From Plasmopara viticola (lineage: Eukaryota > Oomycota > Peronosporomycetes > Peronosporales > Peronosporaceae): a stretch of 64,000 nucleotides of DNA. Under the pieces are notes generated by a model. That model ran no database searches. It had not been told where the DNA came from and worked only from the letters and a program-made list of their open reading frames with translations. The position numbers were made by a program, and so were the translations under genes. Location of the stretch: the NCBI GenBank assembly GCA_001695595.3, contig MBPM02000091.1, positions 1 to 64,000 on the forward strand, given 5' to 3'. Below are positions 8,983-18,066 of this stretch, one piece after another (the first letter of the stretch is position 1; each line of letters starts with the position of its first letter).

Positions 8983-11900
8983 AAGCCCCGCAGACTCTGC
9001 CTTCTTCGCCCCCGCCTCTGACACCGCCTTCGCCGCCACCATGGACGCCACACCGAGCCGAATCAACAAGTTCGACGGAACGAACTTCCATACGTGGAAG
9101 TTCAAGATGCGAATGGTGTTGGAGGAGCGCGACCTCTGGGAAGTTGCGAGCGGGGAGATAAAGCTTGAGCAGCTGAGTAACCCGATGGACCAGTCGACCT
9201 TTAAGCGTAAGGCTCGAAAGGCGCTGGCGATAATCTGTCTTGCGATGGAGGACTCGCAGCTGCCTCTGGTTCGCTCGGCCAAGGATGCGTATGATGCATG
9301 GTCAAGATTGGAAGGACACTTCGAGAAGAGGAGCCTGGCAAACAAGCTCTTCCTTCGTCGCAGGTTCTTCACGACGATGATGGAGGATGGCGACGGTGTG
9401 CTAGAGCACATCAACAAGCTCAAGACGTTGGCCGAGCAGCTTGACGCGGTGGGCGCCCCGGTGAGTGAGGACGACCTGGTAATCACGCTTCTTGGAAGTC
9501 TGTGTGATTCGTACCAGTTCCTCATCACGGCGCTGGAGTCGCGCTCGGACACGCTGACATGGGAGCTTGTGACGTCGCGTCTGTTACACGAAGAGATGAA
9601 ACGCAAGGAACAAGGTGGCGGCGTCGATGGAGCCGCGCACGGGCAAGGACAAGCGTTTGTGACGTCGGACAACGGACGGCGCAAGGGACGACAAGCGACT
9701 GCTAAGGCCAGCAGTGCGTGCCATTACTGTGGAGAACACGGGCATTGGATCGCCAAGTGCCCCGTGAGAATTCGTGAAAACGCAGATCGACAACGGCCAG
9801 CACAGCGTGCAAATATCGCGCAGAGCGAAGTCGACTCTGGTGATTTTCTCTTCTCGGTTGGTGGAAACTCAAGCACCACCAAGTCGAGTTGCGTATGGCT
9901 GGTTGACTCGGGTGCAACGCAGCACATGACTTTTTCAAGAGAGTTCATGAGAAATTACAAGGAAATTCCTCCGGTGGATGTACATCTCGCAGACGACGGT
10001 GTTGTTCAAGCGATCGGGACTGGCGACATTATAATGTCTCTGAAGACGGCCCACGGAAACAAGAAGGGCATGCTTCGTGGAGTATGGCATATTCCAAAGC
10101 TATCGCGCAATCTTTTCTCTGTTGGACGATTTACAAAAGATGTTGGACCAGTCACGTTCGAAGCCGATGGCTGTTTTGCGCAGGCAAAGGGAATGCAGTG
10201 GAAGCTTGGAGCCCGCGAGGGCAAAGGGCTGTTTAAACTGTGTATGACGCCAGTCAGCACCAACGAAGCCAATGTGACAAGCTCGTCGGGATGTCATGGG
10301 GACACCACTTCGTACCTCTGGCACCTTCGACTTGGGCACATTGGACATAGTGGTCTGGAAACTATCGTCAAGAAAAACTATGGTGTTGGCATTGACCTCG
10401 CTTCCGTGAAACAGTGGGAGCTGTGTGATGGTTGTGCACTTGGCAAACAAACGCGAGTGAGTTTTATGCCAAAGTCGCCTTATCATGCAAAGAAACTGTT
10501 GGAAGTAATTCACAGTGATGTGTGTGGACCTATGCAGTCGACGACTTTTAGCGGCAAGCGGTATTTTGTCACTTTCACCGACGAGTACTCGCACTTTACA
10601 ACGGTATTTTTGCTGCGAAACAAGTCTGAAGTTGCCACCAAATTTGCCGAGTTTGTTGCGTTTGCCGAAACTCAGACTGGCAAAGTTGTCAAAGTACTTC
10701 GCTGCGATAATGGAGGTGAGTACACATCGGGTGACATGGCCAAGTTCTGCAAGCGACGTGGTATCGAGCAGAAGTTTACGCCTCCTTATACACCACAGCT
10801 TAATGGAGTGGCTGAACGCATGAACCGGACTTTGGTGGAATGTGCAAGATGCATGATCGAGCACGCTGGACTTCCAAAGACTTATTGGGGAGAGGCTGTT
10901 ATGACCTCCGCTTTCCTTCGCAATCGTTGCCCGACGCGAGGTATTGCTATGGATAAATCGCCATACCAAGTTTGGACTAAAAGAAGACCTGTGCTGACGA
11001 ATTTGAAGGTTTTCGGATGCCATGCTTTTGTCTCGATTCCGAAGGAAAAGCGCAGCAAGTTTGACGCTCGGTCAGTACGCTGTCGATTTCTTGGCTACTC
11101 GGAACATGAGAAAGCGTACCGCTTTGAAGAAATAGAAAGTGGTCGTGTGCTGGTGAGTCGTGACGCAAAGTTTATGGAAGATACTTTTGACAGTGGGAGG
11201 AGCAACCGTCGCTACAATGAAGTTGTTGTTCAGGATGATGATGAAGCGACCGATCAGGAATCCTCACAGCATGACCAGCTGGAATACGAAGCCGAGGAAT
11301 CTGCGCAGGAAGAAGAGGTTGAGCCTGGCAGTAAGCGTCACCAACGGACCCAATCGCTCGAAAAAGCAACTGAAGTGCCAAGGTCTAAACGACAAAGTCG
11401 ATATCAATCACTTGAAGAAATGTCAGCCACAGCGCAAGACTTTAGGGCTGCGTACGTTGTGGATTCAGTGGGAGAGTTGCCGACCACCTTTAAGTCGGCG
11501 ATGGAATCCGACGACGCAGCTAAATGGAAGAAGGCATGCGATTCGGAAATGGACTCGCTACAAAAGAACAAGACATGGACGCTCGTACCACTACCAAAAG
11601 GACGCAAGGCAATCGGCAATCGATGGGTGTTTCGTGTCAAGGAGAATCAAGCCGGCGAAGTCGAGCGATTCAAAGCGCGTTTGGTGGCCAAAGGGTTCTC
11701 TCAAAAATTCGGCATTGATTATGAAGAAACGTTTGCACCTGTGGCCAAGTTTACGTCGATTCGGATTTTACTCAGTCTGGCTGCCAAGTACGGACTCGCA
11801 CTTCATCAGATGGATGTCAAAACAGCGTTTCTCAACGGCCAGCTTGACGAAGATATCTACATGACGCAGCCTGACGGCTTTACAGACAAGGCCAACCCAG

Positions 11901-13117
11901 ACTACGTGTGCAAGTTACAGCGGTCACTGTACGGGCTGAAGCAATCGCCTCGCATGTGGAACAAAACCATTGACGACTTCATGTTGGGCCTGGACTTCAA
12001 GAAGTGTGAATCTGATCACTGCGTGTATGTGAAGCGGGATGGCCATGACATGATGTTCGTAGCACTTTACGTCGACGATCTAATTTTGGCCTGCAATGCT
12101 AGCAAGATGCTCCAGGAAACCAAGCACGCACTCAGCAAACGATTCGAGATGACGGATTTGGGGCAACTTCACTTCTTTCTTGGAATTGAGATCGAGCAAA
12201 ATTTGAAGATCGGGACTCTGACGATGCGGCAAACCAAGTTCGCGTGCGAAATTTTAACCAAGTTCAATATGGAAAAGAGCAAGCCCGTCAGAACTCCGCA
12301 AGATCCAGGACTCAAACTTACCAAGTCAATGTGCGAAGGAGGATGCAAACACGGTGAAACCATGACCGGTGTGCCATATCGAAATGCTATTGGTTGCCTG
12401 ATGTATCTTATGGTCGGTACGCGTCCGGATCTCGCTGCGGCAGTGGGGGTACTCAGCCAATTTGCAGCAGACCCATGTCCGACACACTGGCAAGCGTTAA
12501 AAAGAGTCTTCAGGTATATCCAAGGTACAAGGACGCACGGTATTGAATTTCAAGCAGCGAATCATGATCAATTGCAAGGATTTTCGGATGCGGACTGGGC
12601 CGGAGATACAATGTCGCGAAGGAGTACAAGCGGCTACGCCTTTATGATGAGCGGTGGATGTGTCAGCTGGAAGAGCAAGAAACAGCGTACGGTGGCACTG
12701 TCGTCTACGGAAGCTGAATACATGGCATTGTCAGAGGCTACGCAAGAGGCAATATGGCTCAAGGCGTTTATGTGTGAGCTGGGAGAGATGTCCCCGGATA
12801 CAGCGGTCAAGATTTATGAAGATAATCAAGGCTCGATTGCACTAGCGAAGAACCCGGAAGCTCATACACGAACCAAGCACATCGACATTCGATACCATTT
12901 TGTACGTGAAAAGGTTGAAGATGGTCAAGTGATTCTCGAGTACATCTCTACTCTCGACATGCTTGCCGACTTAATGACCAAGCCGATTCCTGCGATGCAG
13001 TTTTGTGTACTCCGAAGCAAGCTTGGTATACAGAAGGCGAAGGCTGACGAGTCGAGTGGGAGTGTTGTCGAAGATGCTGTAAAAGTAACGCCTCGACCAG
13101 CGACTTCATACCGGTAA
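8975..13117 (+). CDS. A3 copia gag-pol polyprotein, intact
   Basis: 1380 residues, same domain order and positions as A2: CCHC knuckle, DSGAT protease, HHCC plus D,D35E integrase, YVDD reverse transcriptase, RNase H. Two residue changes from A2 were seen, both in the acidic linker between integrase and RT (HDQL instead of HDQM; QDFRAAY instead of QDFEAAY), plus a few silent changes. A4 and A7 share the R form, so A3 is closer to them than to A2. All catalytic residues are present and the tail and stop lie in the LTR at 13063. Confidence 0.95.
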   Translation: MSPSPADSAFFAPASDTAFAATMDATPSRINKFDGTNFHTWKFKMRMVLEERDLWEVASGEIKLEQLSNPMDQSTFKRKARKALAIICLAMEDSQLPLVRSAKDAYDAWSRLEGHFEKRSLANKLFLRRRFFTTMMEDGDGVLEHINKLKTLAEQLDAVGAPVSEDDLVITLLGSLCDSYQFLITALESRSDTLTWELVTSRLLHEEMKRKEQGGGVDGAAHGQGQAFVTSDNGRRKGRQATAKASSACHYCGEHGHWIAKCPVRIRENADRQRPAQRANIAQSEVDSGDFLFSVGGNSSTTKSSCVWLVDSGATQHMTFSREFMRNYKEIPPVDVHLADDGVVQAIGTGDIIMSLKTAHGNKKGMLRGVWHIPKLSRNLFSVGRFTKDVGPVTFEADGCFAQAKGMQWKLGAREGKGLFKLCMTPVSTNEANVTSSSGCHGDTTSYLWHLRLGHIGHSGLETIVKKNYGVGIDLASVKQWELCDGCALGKQTRVSFMPKSPYHAKKLLEVIHSDVCGPMQSTTFSGKRYFVTFTDEYSHFTTVFLLRNKSEVATKFAEFVAFAETQTGKVVKVLRCDNGGEYTSGDMAKFCKRRGIEQKFTPPYTPQLNGVAERMNRTLVECARCMIEHAGLPKTYWGEAVMTSAFLRNRCPTRGIAMDKSPYQVWTKRRPVLTNLKVFGCHAFVSIPKEKRSKFDARSVRCRFLGYSEHEKAYRFEEIESGRVLVSRDAKFMEDTFDSGRSNRRYNEVVVQDDDEATDQESSQHDQLEYEAEESAQEEEVEPGSKRHQRTQSLEKATEVPRSKRQSRYQSLEEMSATAQDFRAAYVVDSVGELPTTFKSAMESDDAAKWKKACDSEMDSLQKNKTWTLVPLPKGRKAIGNRWVFRVKENQAGEVERFKARLVAKGFSQKFGIDYEETFAPVAKFTSIRILLSLAAKYGLALHQMDVKTAFLNGQLDEDIYMTQPDGFTDKANPDYVCKLQRSLYGLKQSPRMWNKTIDDFMLGLDFKKCESDHCVYVKRDGHDMMFVALYVDDLILACNASKMLQETKHALSKRFEMTDLGQLHFFLGIEIEQNLKIGTLTMRQTKFACEILTKFNMEKSKPVRTPQDPGLKLTKSMCEGGCKHGETMTGVPYRNAIGCLMYLMVGTRPDLAAAVGVLSQFAADPCPTHWQALKRVFRYIQGTRTHGIEFQAANHDQLQGFSDADWAGDTMSRRSTSGYAFMMSGGCVSWKSKKQRTVALSSTEAEYMALSEATQEAIWLKAFMCELGEMSPDTAVKIYEDNQGSIALAKNPEAHTRTKHIDIRYHFVREKVEDGQVILEYISTLDMLADLMTKPIPAMQFCVLRSKLGIQKAKADESSGSVVEDAVKVTPRPATSYR

Positions 13118-13343
13118 GTACCGGTATCTGCAATCAGTTGATGACTGACTTAAAGAGCGGGTTCAAGATGGGCAAAAGATCGGTTTCGGGATGGGAAGAT
13201 GATTGCGCCCGGATGGTGAGTCATTCTGATTGGCTTAGATAAATCATTGGCTTAGAGGTAGCATGTAGTTGTGAACTAAGGACCATTAAATATATTTACT
13301 TTGCATTTTGCCATCTTCAGCTTAAGTGACCTTTCATTCAATA
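13063..13343 (+). repeat. LTR shared by A3 and A4 (281 bp)
   Basis: TGTTG...CATTCAATA, with the initiator-like motif at 13295-13309. One base differs near the end (CAGCTTAAG instead of CAGCTCAAG). It is followed by the A4 primer site. Confidence 0.95.
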
Positions 13344-13359
13344 GGTTATGAGCCCAAGC
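13344..13359 (+). pseudogene. A4 primer site and first codons, cut off by B1
   Basis: GGTTATGAGCCC with the start ATG at 13348, then the B1 insertion. The last five bases, CAAGC (13355-13359), are repeated at 18067-18071 as target duplication. The rest of A4 continues at 18072. Confidence 0.95.
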
Positions 13360-13671
13360 TATTGAAAAGGTCGAAGTGAGCACTAGTTGGCAAAATGCAA
13401 AGTAAATATATTTAATGGTCCTTAGTTCGCAACTACATGCTACCTCTAAGCCAATGATTTATCTAAGCCAATCAGAATGACTCACCATCCGGGCGCAATC
13501 ATCTTCCCATCATGAAACCGATCTTTTGCCCATCTTGAACCCGCTCCCTAAGTCAGTCATCAACTGATTGCAGATACCGGTACTTACCGGTATGAAGTCG
13601 CTGGTCGAGGCGTTTCTTTCACGGCATCTTCGACAACACCAGTATCTTGTCGAGGCGCATTCTTGTCAACA
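13360..13671 (-). repeat. B1 3' LTR (312 bp)
   Basis: Read on the minus strand it starts TGTTGACAAG and ends TTTTCAATA. Compared with the A LTR it has about 33 extra bases at its start, after which a second TGTTGTCGAAGATG begins the A-like part. The extra bases are coding and in frame (11 extra residues in the polyprotein tail). Confidence 0.95.
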
Positions 13672-16600
13672 CTCCCACTCGACTCGGCAGTCCTTGAACC
13701 TTGTATCCCAAGCATGTTGCGAAGAAACTCAAACTGCACAGCTGGGATTGGCTTGGTCATCATGTCCGCCTTCATGTCCTTAGTCGAACAGTATTGTAGG
13801 ACCACTTGACCATCTTCAACCTTCTCCCGAACAAAGTGATAGCGAATGTCGATGTGCTTGGTACGCTTGTGGAACTCGGGGTTCTTGGCAAGCGCAATCG
13901 AGCCTTGATTGTCTTCGTAAATCTTGACAGGCTCGTTGCTCTTCATTTCATCAAGCTCGCATAGGAATGCTTTAAGCCAAATCGCCTCTTGAACAGCTTC
14001 TGTCAGCGCCATGTACTCTGCCTCCGTTGACGAGAGCGCAACCGTCCTTTGTTTCTTGCTTCTCCAGCTGATGCACCCTGAATTCATTGTAAACGCGTAA
14101 CCACTTGTACTTCGTCGAGTATCAGCATCGCCAGCCCAGTCCGCGTCAGAAAAACCTTGCAGCTTGTCCTTGCTTGATTTGTCGAACTTGATTCCATGTG
14201 TAGTCGTGCCTTGAATGTACCGAAACACGCGCTTGAGAGCTTGCCAATGCGTAGGGCATGGATCAGCAGCAAATTGAGAAAGAACTCCCACTGCAGCGGC
14301 GAGGTCCGGCCGCGTCCCGACCATGAGATACATGAGGCACCCAACCGCATTTCGGTACGGAACATTTGCCATCGTTGTACTGTGCTGGCAGCCGCCCTCG
14401 CACATTGTCTTCGTCAGCTTGAGGCCAGGTTCTTGGGGTGTCTTGACCGGGTTGCTGTTCACCATGCCGAACTTCGTCAAAATGTCTTTGGCGAACTTGG
14501 TCTGACGCATTGCCACAATACCAGCAGAACGATCCTGGTCAATTTCGATGCCCAGAAAATACTTGAGATCACCTAAGTCAGTCATGTCGAAACGCTCGCT
14601 TAATGCTTGCTTAGTTGACTTGAGCATCCTGTCGTCACTGCTCGCGAGAACCAAATCATCAACGTAAAGAGCCACAAAAATCATGTGCTGGTCATCTCGC
14701 TTCACGTACACACAATGATCGGCTTCGCACTTCTTGAATCCCAGCATTATCATGAACTTGTCAATCGTCTGATTCCACATACGAGGTGACTGTTTCAATC
14801 CGTAAAGCGACCGCTTGAGCTGACAAACATGATCTGGCTGGCGTTCGTCCTCGTAACCTTGTGGCTGAGCCATGTAAATGTCTTCATCGAGAGACCCATT
14901 CAAGAAGGCTGTCTTGACATCCATCTGGTGCACTTTAAGTCCGTACTTGGCTGTCAAACTGAGGAGAATCCGAATTGAAGTAAACTTGGCCACCGGTGCA
15001 AATGTTTCATCATAGTCGATACCGTGCTTTTGCGAAAATCCTTTGGCGACAAGTCGAGCCTTGAATCGCTCGATTCCTCCTGCTTGATTCTCCTTGACTC
15101 GAAACACCCATCGACAGCCAATAGCTTTTCGTCCTTGAGGCAACGGCACCAACGACCACGTCTTGTTTTTGCGGAGGGAGTCGATTTCCGAGTCGCATGC
15201 CTCTTTCCACTTGGCCGCGTTGCTAGATTCCATTGCCGACTTGTACGTAGTTGGCACTTCTCCCACTGAATCTACAACAAAGGCCGCTTCAAAATCGCCA
15301 TCCCCGTGAGCCACTGCTGACATCTCGTCCAGTGACATCTGTGGTCGGCTTTGGCGCTTGGGCCTTGGGGAGTCTGCAACCTTCTCTAGCGATCGCGACC
15401 GCTGAATACGCTTGCTTCCTGGTTCGACCTCCACATCCGGAGCCGAAACTTCATCTTGCTCACAGTCAGTCCCATTAGATCCTGCCGAACAATCGCTTGC
15501 ATCATCTTGGTAAATCACTTCATTGCTGTCATAACTTCGTCTCCCACTGTCGAAGACATCCTCCATGAACTGTGCGTCGCGGCTCACAAGTACTCGACCA
15601 CTCACAATTTCTTCAAAGCGGTACGCTTTTTCGTGATCCGAGTAACCAAGAAATCGGCACCGCACCGATCGAGCATCAAACTTGGTCCGTTTTTCCTTCG
15701 GCACTTGAACGTACGCGTGGCAACCAAAAACCTTAAGGTTTGCCAGAAGCGGTTTCTTGCCGGTCCAAATCTGATAAGGTGACATGTCGGACTTAATAGC
15801 GCGCGTTGGGCACCGATTCCGTAGGAAAGTGGCAGTCATGACGGCTTCACCCCAGTAAGACTTCGGCAAGTTGGCGTGCTCTAGCATACAGCGAGCACAT
15901 TCCACAAGCGTCCGATTCATCCGCTCTGCAACGCCATTTAGCTGGGGTGTGTACGGCGGTGTCAATTTCTGTACAATACCACGCTCTGCACAGAACTTCG
16001 TCATGGCGCCGTTCACGTATTCTCCGCCATTATCGCAACGAAGTGTCTTGACGCGGCGGCAAGTTTGGTTTTCCGCAAGCGCAACAAATTCTGCAAACTT
16101 GTCGGATACTTCAGACTTGTTTCTGAGCAAGAAGACAACGCAAAAATGCGACTTTTCGTCAACAAATGTAACGAAATAGCGCTTGCCTCCAAACGTTGGT
16201 GATTGCATGGGACCGCACACGTCGCTGTGAATAGTCTCCAACACGTGTTTGGCACGACTTGGGGAGGAGTTCATAAAGCTCACCCGCGTCTGTTTGCCCA
16301 GCGCACAGCCCTCGCATGTTTCCCACTGAGTAACTGTCTTGAGGTTGATACCAATTCCATACTTCTTCTTGACAATGGCATCGAGACCGCCGTAACCAAT
16401 GTGGCCAAGTCGAAGGTGCCAGAGGTACGACGTGGTGTCCCCATGGCATCCCGACGAACTGGTCACATTGGCTGTGTCAACATTGACAGGCGTCATGCAG
16501 AGCCTGAACAAACCCTTGCCTTCGCGAACACCAAGCTTCCAACGGACACCTTTAGCTTCGGCAAAACATCCATCGCGCTCAAACGTGACCGGGCCAACAT

Positions 16601-17750
16601 CCTTCGTAAAGCGTCCAACGGAAAAAAGATTGCGCGAAAGCTTTGGGATGTGCCACACTGTAGTAAGCACACCCTTCTTGAGTCCGCGCGGAGTAGCCAT
16701 AGACATAACAATGTCACCCGTGCCCACTGCCTGAACCACTCCATCATCTGCAAGATGCACGTCCATCGGTGAGATTGTCTTGTAATTCTTCATGTACTCT
16801 CGCGAGTACGTCATGTGCTGCGTCGCACCCGAGTCGACCAGCCACACAGAACTTGACTTGGTGGTACTCCCACCAACCGAAAACAAAAATTCGCCAGAGT
16901 AATCCTCACTCTGCGCGACATTAGCGCGTTGCGTCCTTTGACGCTCTCCATTCTCTCGAATTCGAGCCGGACATTTTGCGATCCAGTGCCCTTGCTCGCC
17001 ACAGTAGTGGCAGGTACTCGTGGGCTTCATTGAGACTTGTCGTCCCTTGCGCCGTCCATTGTCCGCTGACACGAATGCTTGCACCTGACCTTGCACGGCT
17101 CCATCGACGCCGCCATCGTGTTCCTTGCGCTTCATATCCTCGTGAAGCAGCCGAGACGTCACAAGCTCCCAAGACAGTGAGTCGGCTCTTGACTCCAATG
17201 CTGTAATGAGAAATGCGAACGACTCACTGAGACTTGCAAGAAGCGTGATCACCAAGTCGTCCTCGCTTACTGGAGCACCAACCGCGTCGAGTTGCTCCGC
17301 TAGAGTCTTCATCTTGTTGATATGCGCGAGCACATCCTCACCTTCTTCCATCTTGGCCGTGAAGAAACGACGACGAAGAAAGAGCTTATTGGCCAAACTC
17401 TTCTTCTCGAAATGTCCCTCGAGCCTTGACCATGCATCGTGCGCACCACTTGACGACCGGACCAGTGGCAGTTGCGAGTCTTCCATCGCAAGACAGATTA
17501 TCGCTAGCGCTTTCCGAGACTTCCTCTTGTAAGTCGACTGATCCATCGCATTCGTGCAGTGCTCCAGCTTGATCTCACCACTTGCGACTTCCCACAGGTC
17601 CCTCTCCTCCAGCACCATCTGCATCTTGAACTTCCAGGTGTGGAAGTTGGTGCCGTCGAACTTGTTGATTCGACTTGGCATAGACGCGTCCATGGTGGCG
17701 AAGGCAGAGTCAGAGAAGGGGGAGGCAGAGTCGGCGGGGCTTGGGCTCAT
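13584..17750 (-). CDS. B1 copia gag-pol polyprotein, intact
   Basis: An uninterrupted frame of 1388 residues, clearly related to family A. CCHC knuckle at 247-260; protease DSGAT from D306; integrase with HLRLGH, CEGC, then HSDVCGPM, RCDNGGEY and NGVAERMNRT carrying the D,D35E residues; reverse transcriptase YVDD at 1029-1032; RNase H motifs [17 protein letters not shown] and YEDNQGS. The start is the ATG within the primer site at 17748-17750. About 28 C-terminal residues and the stop are in the 3' LTR. No defect was seen, and with the near-identical LTRs this is the best candidate for an autonomous active copy. Confidence 0.95.
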   Translation of the reverse strand: MSPSPADSASPFSDSAFATMDASMPSRINKFDGTNFHTWKFKMQMVLEERDLWEVASGEIKLEHCTNAMDQSTYKRKSRKALAIICLAMEDSQLPLVRSSSGAHDAWSRLEGHFEKKSLANKLFLRRRFFTAKMEEGEDVLAHINKMKTLAEQLDAVGAPVSEDDLVITLLASLSESFAFLITALESRADSLSWELVTSRLLHEDMKRKEHDGGVDGAVQGQVQAFVSADNGRRKGRQVSMKPTSTCHYCGEQGHWIAKCPARIRENGERQRTQRANVAQSEDYSGEFLFSVGGSTTKSSSVWLVDSGATQHMTYSREYMKNYKTISPMDVHLADDGVVQAVGTGDIVMSMATPRGLKKGVLTTVWHIPKLSRNLFSVGRFTKDVGPVTFERDGCFAEAKGVRWKLGVREGKGLFRLCMTPVNVDTANVTSSSGCHGDTTSYLWHLRLGHIGYGGLDAIVKKKYGIGINLKTVTQWETCEGCALGKQTRVSFMNSSPSRAKHVLETIHSDVCGPMQSPTFGGKRYFVTFVDEKSHFCVVFLLRNKSEVSDKFAEFVALAENQTCRRVKTLRCDNGGEYVNGAMTKFCAERGIVQKLTPPYTPQLNGVAERMNRTLVECARCMLEHANLPKSYWGEAVMTATFLRNRCPTRAIKSDMSPYQIWTGKKPLLANLKVFGCHAYVQVPKEKRTKFDARSVRCRFLGYSDHEKAYRFEEIVSGRVLVSRDAQFMEDVFDSGRRSYDSNEVIYQDDASDCSAGSNGTDCEQDEVSAPDVEVEPGSKRIQRSRSLEKVADSPRPKRQSRPQMSLDEMSAVAHGDGDFEAAFVVDSVGEVPTTYKSAMESSNAAKWKEACDSEIDSLRKNKTWSLVPLPQGRKAIGCRWVFRVKENQAGGIERFKARLVAKGFSQKHGIDYDETFAPVAKFTSIRILLSLTAKYGLKVHQMDVKTAFLNGSLDEDIYMAQPQGYEDERQPDHVCQLKRSLYGLKQSPRMWNQTIDKFMIMLGFKKCEADHCVYVKRDDQHMIFVALYVDDLVLASSDDRMLKSTKQALSERFDMTDLGDLKYFLGIEIDQDRSAGIVAMRQTKFAKDILTKFGMVNSNPVKTPQEPGLKLTKTMCEGGCQHSTTMANVPYRNAVGCLMYLMVGTRPDLAAAVGVLSQFAADPCPTHWQALKRVFRYIQGTTTHGIKFDKSSKDKLQGFSDADWAGDADTRRSTSGYAFTMNSGCISWRSKKQRTVALSSTEAEYMALTEAVQEAIWLKAFLCELDEMKSNEPVKIYEDNQGSIALAKNPEFHKRTKHIDIRYHFVREKVEDGQVVLQYCSTKDMKADMMTKPIPAVQFEFLRNMLGIQGSRTAESSGSVDKNAPRQDTGVVEDAVKETPRPATSYR

Positions 17751-17754
17751 AACC
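17743..17754 (-). promoter_or_regulatory. Primer binding site and start codon of B1
   Basis: On the minus strand GGTTATGAGCCC directly abuts the 5' LTR and contains the gag-pol ATG, as in family A. Confidence 0.8.
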
Positions 17755-18066
17755 TATTGAAAAGGTCGAAGTGAGTACTAGTTGGCAAAATGCAAAGTAA
17801 ATATATTTAATGGTCCTTAGTTCGCAACTACATGCTACCTCTAAGCCAATGATTTATCTAAGCCAATCAGAATGACTCACCATCCGGGCGCAATCATCTT
17901 CCCATCATGAAACCGATCTTTTGCCCATCTTGAACCCGCTCCCTAAGTCAGTCATCAACTGATTGCAGATACCGGTACTTACCGGTATGAAGTCGCTGGT
18001 CGAGGCGTTTCTTTCACGGCATCTTCGACAACACCAGTATCTTGTCGAGGCGCATTCTTGTCAACA
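17755..18066 (-). repeat. B1 5' LTR (312 bp)
   Basis: Identical to the 3' LTR except for one C/T difference near its end (GTGAGTAC here, GTGAGCAC in the other). The initiator-like motif TTTACTTTGCATTTT lies at 17787-17801 on the minus strand, 48 nt before the ATG. Confidence 0.95.
17787..17801 (-). promoter_or_regulatory. Initiator-like core promoter of B1
   Basis: Same 15-base motif as in the family A LTRs, next to the same AT-rich block. The presumed +1 is at 17798. Confidence 0.5.

Larger units (their letters stand above)
13360..18066 (-). mobile_element. B1, complete copia family B element inserted in A4
   Basis: 4707 bp with two 312-bp LTRs, a primer site, one intact gag-pol frame and a purine tract. 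It is flanked by the 5-bp duplication CAAGC on both sides. The two LTRs differ at a single base by eye, so this is the youngest insertion in the window and possibly still mobile. Confidence 0.97.

Noticed and set aside
13341..13380. Palindrome at the A4/B1 junction as an origin or attachment site
   Set aside because: It is the accidental meeting of the A primer site and the B1 LTR end, explained by the insertion with duplication CAAGC.
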